DNA of 64,000 nucleotides from Solea solea (Eukaryota; Chordata; Actinopteri; Pleuronectiformes; Soleidae): assembly GCF_958295425.1 (NCBI RefSeq), contig NC_081154.1, positions 8,813,341-8,877,340 on the forward strand, read 5' to 3'. A model generated the notes under the pieces. That model did no database searches and was not told the origin of the DNA. It was given only the letters and a program-made list of their open reading frames with translations. A program made the translations under genes and the position numbers. This document shows, piece after piece, positions 12,031-23,600 of this stretch. Position 1 is the first letter of the stretch. Each line of letters begins with the position of its first letter.

Positions 12031-13904
12031 ACAGAGTGTGATTTATACTAGAACAAACCACGGCGATTTGCATACTATGCAAAGAGATTGATGTAATTCA
12101 GTGGTTGGTTTGGCGAAATGAAAGTGAGCCTGCAACACTTCCTGTTTGAGGTCTTTCTTTGGCATCAAGAAACACTTAGCTCACTTCTTGTTGTAGTAGG
12201 CATAACAACAGCTCTGAGAAACAGGCTGCAGCCCAGGGTTCCCTTGCAATTTATTCAGTGTGAGATGCCCTATGGTGAGACCAGTATTCCAGCAAGAGGA
12301 AGAAAAGTGAAACACTCTAGTTTCTTCATACTCTTGCTCCTTAGTCTATAATTCTACAAATCAAATTCTACAAAGTCTTAAAAAAAAAACTACAAATTTG
12401 AGTTTTTCTTATACTCGCGAAAAGAAATGATCCATTGTTGCAAATTGATGTACAGTTTTGGGTTTTACAACGTAAACATAATGGAATAAACATGCAAATG
12501 AAGGTGAGACGGGTGAGATTGTTTTGTGTTCTTTTTCCAGAGTTGTGACGTCAGTGCGAGTGAGCGAGAGGCAAATGTAGGAACGTGTAAAAGATTAGTT
12601 TTGTATCTCAAATCTCAAAGTAAGCACATATAAGGCCCTTATTCCGTTTGAAAGGTTTCTTAGAAATATATTTTATGCTTATTTTACCAGCAGCAGGTGT
12701 TATGAACAAATAAGTAAAATGCCAACAACCAACAACAAGTAATAAAAAATGAATTAGTGAATGAAATGAATTAATGAACGTCGCGTTTGCCTTAGATCAA
12801 ACAAAACTACAGTCACGATTGTTGAGTCCATTTTTATCGCTCAGTTCCACGATTCATTCCGTGTGTTTTCTGCATCGAACCTCCATTATTGGTCAGGCTA
12901 ATGCAATAATGCATTACGAGCCTGGGACAAACCCAGTTCTTGTTTTTTCCCGGGATGGGGATCATGTGAAGAAGAGGGAACATGGTAATCCTTTGATGCT
13001 AATAAGAACCTAGCTGTAGGGCCAATACTGTAATCTGTTGTGGCCGTCGGGTGAACCTTGAAATCATTCGCTGACCTTTTGGTGCGATCATGGTGCTGTT
13101 CTCTAAAGTATGTCACAAGACTAGACATCAAATGTAGGCATATTATGGTGTAGACTGAAATCATTCAGCCTGTCCCTTCATTATTATTATCATGAGCACA
13201 GAGTTGAGGAAGAGCTATATTATTGTGATTTCCTGCTTTTTGTCCTTTTGTTTACTATATACATGTTGCAGAGGGCTCAGTGTGTTCAAATATGGCCTAT
13301 AAAATACTTCTGGCTTGTGAAACTCATTTCCTTGGGTCGTTTTTGTAACTAAAAAAGGGTTTTTCCTCAATGTGTCTGATCATAAACTTATAGAGAGAGC
13401 AAATCATGAACTTTGCTTCAGTAAACAAGACATTTCTTCTGGTAGAAATTCTGGTAGTTTTTGGTTCTCAGATTTCTGTGCTAGGCCAAGTATCAGTCTG
13501 TACCAGGGAAAGTTTGCTTCTGAACACTAATGCACGTTTCCTCCTCGCAAATATTAACCTAAAACTGTCATTCCGCTGTGCATACTGTAATGCAGCTGGC
13601 AAGTGGGATTGAGTGCTGTCAGGTTGAACCCTGCCCCTCAGGCCCTCTTATCTTTTATGCCTGTACTGATGCATATTCATCCCTCATTTAGTGTCTGGGA
13701 AGCTGGCTTAGCATATGGATAAGCCAGAGAATCAGATGCATGGCCACACTGATACACTGAGTTTTGGAAATGTCAGCGGTGCAGTTGTGCCTCCTCCGTC
13801 CCGTTGTGTAATTATTCTCAACAAATCTTCACATTTACAATGAGTTGAGTTGCATTTTCATTGCGTCATGGAAGAAATAGCAGTTTATAATTCAAGGTAA
13901 GCTG

Positions 13905-14222
13905 AAAAGGCTCCGCTGGATCGGATATCGGACTCTGATACTGTTCAAAAATCCTATTTATGGCATGCTTCGCTATACATGGACTGTAAAAATGTAGATG
14001 ATGAAAACCAGCGAAAACATTTTAGCTGAGTCATGTTTATTTCTTCTTTTCGGGAGAACAATATTTGTGACACAGTTGGAGAACTGTGTCTTTGAAATGA
14101 CTCAAATGTGTTCATAAATGTTCATAAATGGACTAAAATGACTGTATCGGACTAATATTGGTCGATACTCGAGTTTGTGACATCGGCATCGGACACAAAA
14201 CAGTGGTGTCGTCCCATCCCTA
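13905..14222 (+). mobile_element. Non-autonomous element of the GGGATGGGACGA-ended family, copy 1
   Basis: The right end reads GTGGTGTCGTCCCATCCCTA, whose reverse complement resembles the left end of copy 2 at 50006 (CAGGGATGAGCTGATACGAC). The two copies also share interior text: ATTTTAGCTGAGTCA, TGTTTATTTCTTC, GGGAGAA, ATATTTG, and CACAG(T/C)TGGAGAA. GATATCGG and GATACTCGAG-type motifs recur through the element, as in a widespread teleost short inverted-repeat element that I know from memory. The left terminus is decayed. There is no coding capacity, so it must have been mobilised in trans. Confidence 0.6.
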
Positions 14223-15632
14223 TACTGTATACTATTTACTTCCACCATTTGCTCTAAAGAAGGCTATACATCATGGACAATGGTTATTTAGATTGTTCCT
14301 TGTTACTAGTGCTTTTTTGTCCGTGTAAACCTGGACCATGTCTTTGCAGGTCTAAGTTGTGTGACAGACTTCCTTCTCTCCTTCCATCTTCTCCGATCCT
14401 CTGCCATAACATGGTGTGCGGCAGCCGCAGGCCTCGTGTAGCATTTGAGTATTGAGTTTGCTTTGAGTAGTCGTGATGTTTTGTGTTTGTTTTAAGGTCT
14501 GTTGTGGAGATGGGTTTGTGGCGTAATTTGCAAAGCATGGTTCTCTGGTTTGTGTCCGACTTTTCCCAACCCAACCACATCCATGTACGAGAGGCAGCCC
14601 CTCTTTTAACTATGTGCTCCTTGTTTCCTATTCAAAGTAATCTAATTTTGTGCCATGTTCACCCCCCCCCCCCCCCAAAAGCATGTGTGTGTTGCTCTCA
14701 CACAAATGTCCTTTCTGCATCCATGCTATGTAAAATTGCTATCAAAATAAGTCAAATATTACATTGACAAGTGTGTTTTACACGGAGCAGGATTAGTGCA
14801 TAGCGTGAATAATTAGTTTACTTTATTATAACATTGTAAACAGTATATTATCATATCACGTGTCAGTGTTAGTGTTTTTGCTCTTCAAGACGCTTGTGTA
14901 CTGCAAGTTCTAATTGATTAAAAGATCGTTTTTCCACAGTTAAAAGATGCATGCCATAAGCTACATTTAGCAACTTAAATTGTACATTAAAAACAACTTC
15001 TGATGATATTTGAGATTGGGTTGGAGGAAAAAAAACGTTGAATGTCAAACAGACTTTCAGTGTATATACACAAAATGCACGATCTGCCTCGGCTTCAATC
15101 CACTGACTTGATGTATGAGACAGTGGTGAGCGCTGAGAAGAAATCTGATTGCAAAAGGCCACCAATTCTGTTTCATGTTCTTTTCTCTCTTTTTTTTTTC
15201 TTGATTCAAAAAAGCAGTCACGTCTGCGCATCCAAGAATTATTTCATTATCTTCACAGTGTCAGATAGGAGCAGTCTTATATTTGCGGGGAGAATGCCGT
15301 GGCACTTCTTGCCTGAATGTCATCAGATAACCATACTTCCACGATTACCGCACACACACTCATGTGTGCGCATCAGTGCGTGTGTGTGTGTTTTTTCTGC
15401 TGCTGTTGGAGATATATCTTTGTCCCCCCCCCCCCCATACCATTCTTTTCTAAGTGATGTATTAGAAATGCACTAAAGAACTTCATCACATCTGGCATAT
15501 CTGTTGACTCAAGGATGACCTAATTATTATTTTAGGGCGAAAGGTCAAAGGTTAAGTCTAGTCTGACAACACAAAGCACATTTTTAGCAATAACTCATGG
15601 ACCAATTAGAAGTCACTGACCATCGTCTAGAT

Positions 15633-15947
15633 CGGGGTGTCAAACATACGGCCCAGCAGAGGGTTCAATCCAGCTTGCAGGATGAATTTGTTCAGACTAT
15701 ATTTTCTTCAGTTCCAGATACCGTGGACTAAATGTGTTGTGCATTTGTAGATCCACTGTGATCTGTAAGTTGTGATGCACGTATGTGAATGTTAAACTTG
15801 GGAACGAGACATTTCAGGTGGTTCATAATATGTTTGGTAAAAAAGATCGTTCATTAAATCTTAAACAAAGGGACAAATGTGGAGTTCTTGTTGGTTATAG
15901 GTTATTATGCTATTGTATGTGGCCCCTGAACTAAGAACCATGAAGTG
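15633..15947 (+). mobile_element. Remnant of a GGGGTGTCAAAC...GGCCC-type element
   Basis: The start GGGGTGTCAAACATACGGCCC and, about 290 bp later, ATGTGGCCCCTGAACTAA resemble the ends of a common fish hAT-like non-autonomous transposon. In that family GTGTCAAAC and GGCC motifs mark the termini. The right terminal repeat is not intact and no target-site duplication is visible. The call rests on remembered family sequence and the paired GGCC blocks. Confidence 0.45.
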
Positions 15948-16904
15948 ATGGCATTTTATATCTAAAAGAGAAAAGATCAAACATTCCTATTTCAGTTATT
16001 AGAGTAATTTCACTTAATATTTGAATATAAGTGTCTACATTTCAAGCACCAGTGTATGTGAGACATGTGTGTTTCGTTGTATAAAACTGAAAAACTTGAG
16101 GTGGGTTTGCTTTATAGTAACACACAGAGATAATTATTGGCAAATAGTGTGTTCTTCAACGTCATAACCATTCATTTCCAAATTTAATCTAGGATTTGGG
16201 TTAGATCTGTAGTTGTGCTTCAGCGTAAATATGTTGTAGCGTTAATATGTTCCCAATCAACTTGTTGAAAAATGAATGAATGGCAGACGTGTGCATTTGA
16301 TTCATAATCTTAACGTATATCTGTGTACATATTTGTGGATGCTGGTGCCACGTGCAGCACGGATCACATCAGTAGACAGCTCTGATACATGTGATAATGT
16401 TTATCTTGGCCAACCGAGCTAAGGTTAATATCGCCTCAAGCCTTTCTTTTATTATAGATTAAATAGTCAGGGCTAGTCGCGTGGAGAGTAATGTGCCCTA
16501 AAGGCGTGATAAAGAGAGTGCCCACATTGTGTTTTATGAACAGATACTGCAGATACTGCGTATACTGTCTAGGAACGGTTCATAATATAACTCCCTGTGA
16601 TTCCTTTGGCCAGTCTAAGCCTTAAGTTAGACACTTCATTTGGCTGAAGGATTAGGTGACTAAGCCTTTTAGTGGAAAGCTGGTCACATGAAAATCTGGC
16701 AGCAGTTTTGCATAGACAAGAAAACCTTTCCTCTGTTGAACTCTGGAGACTCCTCCCATGTCATCCCTGACTTGGCAGTACATGCATCACTGGCCATGTG
16801 GATTTCCCTGTGTTGGATCTGTACCATTCAGCAAACTTGTGTGCTTTCTTTTCTTTTCTTGGCAAAGACATAAAGGAACCACGTCTTGTTTGTTCTGATT
16901 GCAG

Positions 16905-16987
16905 AGATCCCTCAGACCTTTGTTGTGATGACTGGCGGGATCAGAAGTGAAGAAACGACGCTGACGTGAAGACACCTGACCACCAAG
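16905..16987 (+). other. Candidate leader exon 2 (83 nt, non-coding)
   Basis: The acceptor is TTCTGATTGCAG ending at 16904, preceded by a T-rich stretch. The donor is AAG|GTAAGA with GT at 16988-16989. All three frames of the 83-nt segment contain stops, so it cannot be an internal coding exon. The only ATG, at 16928, opens a 13-codon ORF closed within the exon. The segment is free of simple repeats. Together these suit a 5'-untranslated exon spliced to exon 1 upstream and to 42180-42258 downstream. An alternative is a non-coding RNA exon, or chance pairing of splice signals. Confidence 0.5.
16928..16969 (+). other. 13-codon upstream ORF within candidate exon 2
   Basis: The reading is MTGGIRSEETTLT followed by TGA at 16967-16969. 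The -3 base of the ATG is G and +4 is A (TGTGATGA), so context is intermediate. It lies wholly inside the exon and does not extend across either splice junction. It could lower translation from a main start codon further downstream. No function for the peptide is suggested. Confidence 0.4.
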
Positions 16988-17340
16988 GTAAGACTTGTTC
17001 TCCGAGCGTTAGACCAGTCACTATTCTCGCTTCTGTAAATCCTTAATTAACTGTGAAGCCACATCAATGGGATGTGTGAGTGTATAGTTACAGTGATACC
17101 TCACTAGTGTCACAAAGTCACTAGACTGGAGGGGAGGCGGGGTTGGTTTTATTTTCCAAGCTGGAACACCGTGTCTTATTTCCACAGGTGCACATATCAG
17201 GTGTTGTTTTAGGGGCAGAGTATGTGAATATGAGCTTAGTGACACTTACTGTATGTAGAACCATGTGCAGCTTTGACACTTTCCCACACTTTCTACATCA
17301 AGACCGCACAGTAGATTGAAGCAAAGAAGAAGGAGGAAAC

Positions 17341-17375
17341 GGCAGAGAGAGAGAGAGCGAGAGAGAGAGAGAGAT
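17341..17375. repeat. (GA)n-rich purine tract
   Basis: Nearly pure GA dinucleotides over about 35 bp with a single C interruption. ORF readings of Arg-Glu repeats are artefacts. Confidence 0.9.
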
Positions 17376-17712
17376 AAAAGAGTGTTTACATCCTTTGTGG
17401 TATGCAAAGGCCTCCGTAGTTCCCTGATGCACTTTAAAGGGAGGGGGCGAGCGGACGAGTCCTCTCTTTGTTACGCTCTTGTAGGTTCCCTATTAGATAT
17501 CACTGACGGCTACGGCATTTGACCTTTAAATGCTGTGTAAGAGAAAATAGTTTTCGTCTCTGCTACTTTCACAGTCTGACACTTCCTTCACTTTGGGGCA
17601 GCAGGGGGTACATGTCGTCATCACCGCACTTCATTTGACGAAGAAATCACTGCATGCTGTGAGTTAGTCGCACTCATATTATCCCACAGTTTATAGAGCC
17701 TGAGCAATATAA

Positions 17713-17981
17713 ATACATATGTATGTATGTATGTATGTATATATATATATGTATATATATACATATGTGTGTATATATGTGTATATATATATACACATAT
17801 GTATGTATGTATGTATATATGTATATATATACATATGTGTATATATATGTGTATATATATACACATATGTATATATGTATATGTATATATATATACACAT
17901 ATGTATATGTATGTATATGTGTATATGTATATATACATATATGTATATATGTATATATTGTATGTATATATATATATATAT
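17713..17981. repeat. Long alternating purine/pyrimidine (TA/TG/CA) tract
   Basis: From 17713 to about 17958 every step alternates purine and pyrimidine. The tract mixes TATG, TATA, TGTG and ACAC units, then continues after one TT break as (TA)n to 17981. Internal blocks of the type TATATACACATATGTAT recur at about 70-bp intervals, suggesting expansion of a larger unit. Both strands read as Tyr/Ile/Cys/Met/His-rich ORFs in many frames, all of which are artefacts. Such tracts can adopt left-handed or cruciform DNA. Confidence 0.95.
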
Positions 17982-18340
17982 ATAATGTAAAATAAATCTG
18001 TTGACTTAGAAGTCTTCTGCCTTTCAATAAACAGTCGACTGCCAGTGGCGCTTTTGAAGAAATGCCATGTTTACTGTATTTATGGCTATATGGGCAGCAC
18101 CCTTTCACCTGCATTTAGTTTTCTGTTTCACTTTCTCCCTGTCACCACCCCTAACATAGATCTCTTCGATGTAATTCACAGCAGATTACATAACAATAAT
18201 AATAATAATAACATAAATAATATAATAACAACACACAGACTAACTCACATAGCTGGGGAGATCATCCAAAGTACAACCTTACTCCAGTTACAGAAGTCTC
18301 ATTTTGCTGATTTGCAGAATTTAGCATTGGTAAGTTTTTT

Positions 18341-18364
18341 GAGAGAGAGAGAGAGAGAGAGCGA
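18341..18364. repeat. (GA)n microsatellite
   Basis: Twenty bases of perfect GA repeat followed by GCGAG. An impure (AAT)n array lies just upstream at about 18195-18235, and a (CA)n run follows at 18383-18400. Confidence 0.9.
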
Positions 18365-18670
18365 GTGGGCACGTCGTCCGACATACACACACACACACAC
18401 ATTCTTGTCAGGTGGCTGAGAGTAGAAGCCGAGCCGCTCCCTGACCATCTGTTGTGCCCATCAGAGGAATCACTTTCCTCGCTCTGGCACACATTCTTAC
18501 AAACACAGACGTGTCGGGGCCCCCCCTCGCTCCAGCAGGGGACACATTCACGTACACAAATAGAAACACGCGCGCACACATAATCAAAAACACAGTTCAA
18601 ACATCCACGTGCACGCAGCCAGAGACGGATAAAAACACACGCCGCCTCTTGCGTTCAGATTCGTACGCAG

Positions 18671-18671
<1 letters not shown>

Positions 18672-18705
<34 letters not shown>
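18672..18705. repeat. (TG)n microsatellite
   Basis: Seventeen uninterrupted TG units. Confidence 0.97.
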
Positions 18706-18709
<4 letters not shown>

Positions 18710-20539
18710 GCTGACATTTATCACCAGTCAGGGAGCAGCACTCGGCTCAGAGCCAGCTGGAGAATTACTTTTATTTTCCTACAGTTTGGCTGGGTAATCC
18801 CAGCGCACGCTTTGGGACAACTCCTGTACTAAATCTCATTTTGAATTGAAGGAATTGAAGTCCTTGTGTGGCCATTCAACCCCCGCCTGGCTCTGACTGC
18901 AAGAGGACAGCTTTATGACTGTTAATTCTGTGAAATAGAGAGTCACAAGTTTGCTCTTGGAGAGAAGTGGCAATTTGTTTTCACTCTGCAAAGATGCCAG
19001 GGATTCATTTTGAAAGACACGTCGTAAGCACGCTGGCTTAATACAGTACATATCCAGGAAGTGAGGAAACAATGGCTGAATGAATACGGATGCCAACCAT
19101 CACAAGATGAATGAATTTTTGTTTGTATGTGATCTAAGGCTTGGTTGGGTATCCCCACAGTCGTTTGTTGTGAAGTGTGAGTACTTTCTGCCGTGTGATT
19201 TTATTGTCGGGCAGGATAAACAAGGTGCAGCTGTAATGGTAGGTTGCGACGGCGCAGAGATGGAGTGGGTGTTATTTATTCTTTTTTGAAACAGTGCGGT
19301 TTCTTGGACAGCTCTCTCATTCATTGAAAGGAAGTGGTTTTTGCCTCCACTCTGCTAAGCGCAAAAAATGTGTTCCTCTTGCAGCTCTCTCTCAGATGGT
19401 GTGTTACTTCATTCATTCTTGCGCTGTCATATCAGCGTCCTCATTAAGTCGGGGAGGGAGGGTGTTGGGGGTCGGACTCGAGGCTCAAGTGGAAAAGTGC
19501 AAACCACATTTTGCAGCGAGATGAAAGTGTTTGCAGCGTAATGGTTATGGTTGATTACTTTTCAATGCCGTTTCTGTTTTAACTGGGGTTACTTGGTCCT
19601 GCAGGTACAAAGGCAAGATGTGTTTTTTTTTGCTGGTGGACCCCAGCGTATAGGTCACTTTTTACAATCATATATTATTAATATCATATGTAGTTGGAGC
19701 TGTGAGTAAAGTGGTAGGACATCACTTCTCAACACCATCTAATGAGGTTGCTATGCTTCCTTTGCTTCATTAATGTGGTTGTGTAAGGGCTATGGTGGTT
19801 CATGAATTTCCACTGCGGGCACTGAGACAGCACGGTACATTTTTTTTTTTTTTTATCCCTTGCTTTACTCTTGTTACTTCCTCCATCCTCCCTCTCGTTT
19901 ACGTCACTCATTTTCACTGTTTTATTTCTATCTGAATAAAGGCATGTACATACTCTGCAAGAACAGAAATGTGTTATTTTTCTCCTCATAGGGAACGACA
20001 ACATTTCCACATTAACCGCACCCACTTCAAATTTCTGGCCAATCGCTTGACATCGCTTGTGCCCAGATGATGTGTCAAGAACAAGCTGCAAGAACTCTGG
20101 GAGAGAGAACACATTTCTCTGTTGTTGTGGAGTATGTACAGGCCTTAAGAGGGAGAGTTAGTAGTTGTCGCTGCAAAGCTAAACGCCAGGCTAACATAAC
20201 CACAGTATGGAAACACCGCAAAGGCCCATTTATACTCCATTTCCGTGAGTTTTAACGTCCGTCCCAAACCTATGGGGAATGGGGAACATACTTACGTTGC
20301 TAATGAGAGAGATCGATGGCAAGCGTCATTTTCAATATGTCCACATGTGCACCCGATAGCCCCTCGAATAAAACCACAGTGAGCACACCAGTGAGTGAAG
20401 CAGCAGTCAATGATTGCAACATTTGTTGTGTTGTAGAAAAGACAGTGTGCAACCCCAGTAAAACAGGAAGTGACCCAATAAGAAGTTGCAGCATGTCAGC
20501 TCGTCATCACGCTCTGCAGAAGCCTGATAACAAGCTGTT

Positions 20540-20624
20540 TGCCTGAACCAGGTGTGTTAGAGCAGGGCAGCATCTAAAACATGCAGGGCAGTGTTCCCTG
20601 AGGACCAGGGTTGGGAAACACTGC
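20540..20624. mobile_element. Fragment of a GGTTGGGAAACACTG-ended interspersed element
   Basis: The segment contains GAACCAGGTGTGTTAGAGCAGGG, ATCTAAAACATGCAGGGCAGTG and GAGGACCAGGGTTGGGAAACACTGC in this order. This matches my memory of a very common teleost short DNA element whose terminus reads CAGTGTTTCCCAACCCTGG on the opposite strand. Only one end is present here. Confidence 0.5.
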
Positions 20625-23600
20625 TATGTACTCGTCTCATTCCTACTGTGGGGTTCCATTTTTGCTGTTCCTCTTTGCTTTGTTAATGTACAGTCATTTT
20701 AGTTGGGATTTAACAGCCACACCAGTTTTTTGGTGGACTTCCTCATAAACACACATTTTGTCTATCCTCAAGGATTTAGAAAAGTAACTTACCCAGTTTT
20801 TTGACATTAAACATTTGGAAAGGTATCTGGATGTATTATGTTCTCGAGCTGGCTTTACCAAAAACCGAGTTAAATATTAGATATAAATCAGTGATAAATT
20901 AGAATTTATTGAACCAGCATTTAGGATACTTTAAATTTATTTGGAGTGTATTTCTGTGGTCGGTGTAAAATGGCCAATGTCAATCGAGCAAACCATCAGA
21001 CACACAGAAAAATAAGCATCTTGAAGGACAGACTGCACAGCTTTATCACTGGTCCACAATACTGACTTTCTTCTTCCTTGTGAAGTGTATTTCCCGCGCT
21101 GTGAGAGCGCCGTCTTTCATCGCTTCGACATTACTGTGGAATTCGGGCCATGACAGGAGGGAACGCGTCCGATTTGACATATTGATTACAGCCTGCGTCA
21201 CGATGGCAGCTGAAATGTTTACTTCTACTTTGATAAATGTGCGGCTCCCTGCTGCTTTGGCAACGTGTGATCATAGCCTGGGCTGTGATTGTCATTCACG
21301 TTGTGCCTCGCTCTCTGAATCACTGGCCACGGCGTCGGCACCTGTCAGACCGCCAACTATCACGATGTAAAACAGGTCTGCTTGTGTCCGACAGACAAGT
21401 TTCACTGGCAATGCAAATATTTGAAGATTTGATGTTTTAATTGATTTTAAAAGGAATTCTCATTTTCTACAGTTCCTACATTTGCCTATGTCTATATAGA
21501 AAACTCCTCAGTACATAGTTATACTGTATTCTTGCAAATTTCCAAGACTGCAGGGGGTTTATATTGGTTTATATTTTACTAGTTATGTCCGGGGGGGGAT
21601 TGTAGTCTCTCTGCCACAGAGCTTCAATCCTTTGTTTGCAGTCATGTGTTCATAAGGTCTAAGGGGATTGTTTAATGTACCTGTATCTAATTACAGGGCC
21701 ATGATAAGACATGTGATATTTATGGTAATGAAACATGTTTGAGGGTGTGTAGAAAACCAATGAAACCAGTGAATGAAGGGCATCTGCGTTAATCATGTCA
21801 TGGTAAATTGTCATGAGGCAGTGCCTGCAGTGAATATATAATCTATTTAGCTTTTTCCCCCCACTCAGTAGTCATATGTATATATTACTGTCTATGATAA
21901 TCCACCAGATATTGAGTAATGATTACAATATTCATTAATAAATCCCCCTACGGTCATGTTTATTGTTGCATTGCCAATAAAATATAATGAAAATAGGATA
22001 AAATGTATGACTTGTAAATGCAAAAAATACAAAAAACAACACATTTTCAAGTAAAACTACTGCCATTGTTGTCATATATCTTTACTTGTTTTGTATTTTT
22101 GTGTTTGTCAGACCAGTCAAGCCAAAAATCTGGGGCATAATGACTCATTTCATGATCTGACTGTTACAGATGGTGTACATTTTCTGATCCTTTGTTAAAG
22201 ATCGCTGGGGACATGAAATTGAATTATTTGTATAATGGAATCTGTATTTAAATAACTACACATACATCTATAAATTGATTTCTTGTTGCAGAACAAGAAC
22301 AGGCATATAAAGGCGTAGTTTAACAACTCTTATTTTTGGATAAATACTGGTTTGGATAGGCTCATGCACAACTATGTCTATCACGGCACTACTGCCTCCA
22401 CATCCACTGTGGCCTGTGCACGATACAAGATTAGATCATGAGACGAGCACAGAACCTGTAATGCACGTGTTGACAACAAAAGCCTTAAATCCTCCTTGAA
22501 AACGTGATAGTCGCCGAAGTAAAGGAATCCATTTAACTTCAATTATCGTACGCTCCTAAATACAGTATGTGTCGTACAGTATAGTGAGCCACTTTACTGG
22601 TTGGTCATGTGAACACGCCTTATGAATACCTCTTTTGTTTCTGCGGGCTAAATGCTTGAATGTGGTATCACATCGTTTTGCTGCCACAGATTTGCTGTTA
22701 GTAACAAAAAAAGATCCAAAGAGCACTGTGCATGCGTGTTTGTTAATACTTTTTGAAGCATGAGCTCCAGCAGATACAGTATAAGGCCCTAATTCTTGTG
22801 GTATCCCAGCCCCCCCCCCCCCGGTTTATCTTTGCCCAAGGCAGTGTCAGTTGAGGCGCAGAACAGGTGCAGCAGGGAGTGATAAGAACACGCTCATACA
22901 GTTTGTGCTCATACAGTTGGCCCCCGCCACATTATATACAGTATGTACCAGACAGTCCAGTCTTTCAGCCACTGTGCCACAAAACAAACAGGTTCAAAGT
23001 GCTCCACCACTCCAGATGCCTTTTCTTATTCAATCGTGTGCTTTTGCTCTTACTCGCACCCTGTCAGGGTTCGTTTGTGCAGGATAATGAATAAAGATAA
23101 CATGTATGGCACAGACTGAGACCTCATAGTGTCTTTAAACTCTTGTCAAGGACAAAAAAAAAAAAGATGATTGTCCGATTGTACAAGTTTAATGAGTAAC
23201 ACATCATTCTGGATAAGAAAAAAAGCGCTGTGTGTGTGTGTGTCTGTGGCGAGAAAGACGTGATTGTGTGAACTGTGTTGAGCGCTAATCTCAACTCAGA
23301 AGTTTGAGTGTGAAGACTTGGTGTCAATTTCAGTGTCAGCTCAGCCAAAGAAAGGCTCTCTTTGTTGGAAGATCTCCCTCACTGGGGCTGCAAACAAAAA
23401 CCAGTATAACTAACTGTAGCCAACATGTTTATTACATTCAATCTGCTGTAAACACGGGTACAAAGCCCTGGATACAGCGAACATTTCCATAATCAGGACC
23501 AGACCACTTTTTTTTTTCTTGAGGGGCAAAAACATGGGAAGAAACGGAAAACAAAAAGCACAAAGAAGAGAAATTGTTGAGGAAGACATGAGGGGGGGGG

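Larger units (their letters stand above)
1536..16904 (+). other. Putative intron 1 (about 15 kb)
   Basis: It runs from the GTAAGT donor after exon 1 to the GCAG acceptor before 16905. ORFs inside are short, overlap on several frames and show no protein family that I recognise. Contents I can name are the pentanucleotide repeat at 3628, the ATT repeat at 10081, a TTAACC-type repeat at 11145 and transposon remnants at 2270, 13905 and 15633. There are also scattered TG/CA and poly-C runs, for example 14661-14676 and 15424-15436. The stretches 4000-7850, 7900-10080 and 12040-13900 show nothing I can identify beyond unique-looking intronic DNA. The intron assignment depends on the exon calls at either end. 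Confidence 0.45.

Noticed and set aside
17621..18114. Several overlapping ORFs of 69-146 codons rich in Tyr, Ile, Thr, Cys and His on both strands
   Set aside because: They are direct translations of the alternating TA/TG/CA tract and have no protein-like composition.
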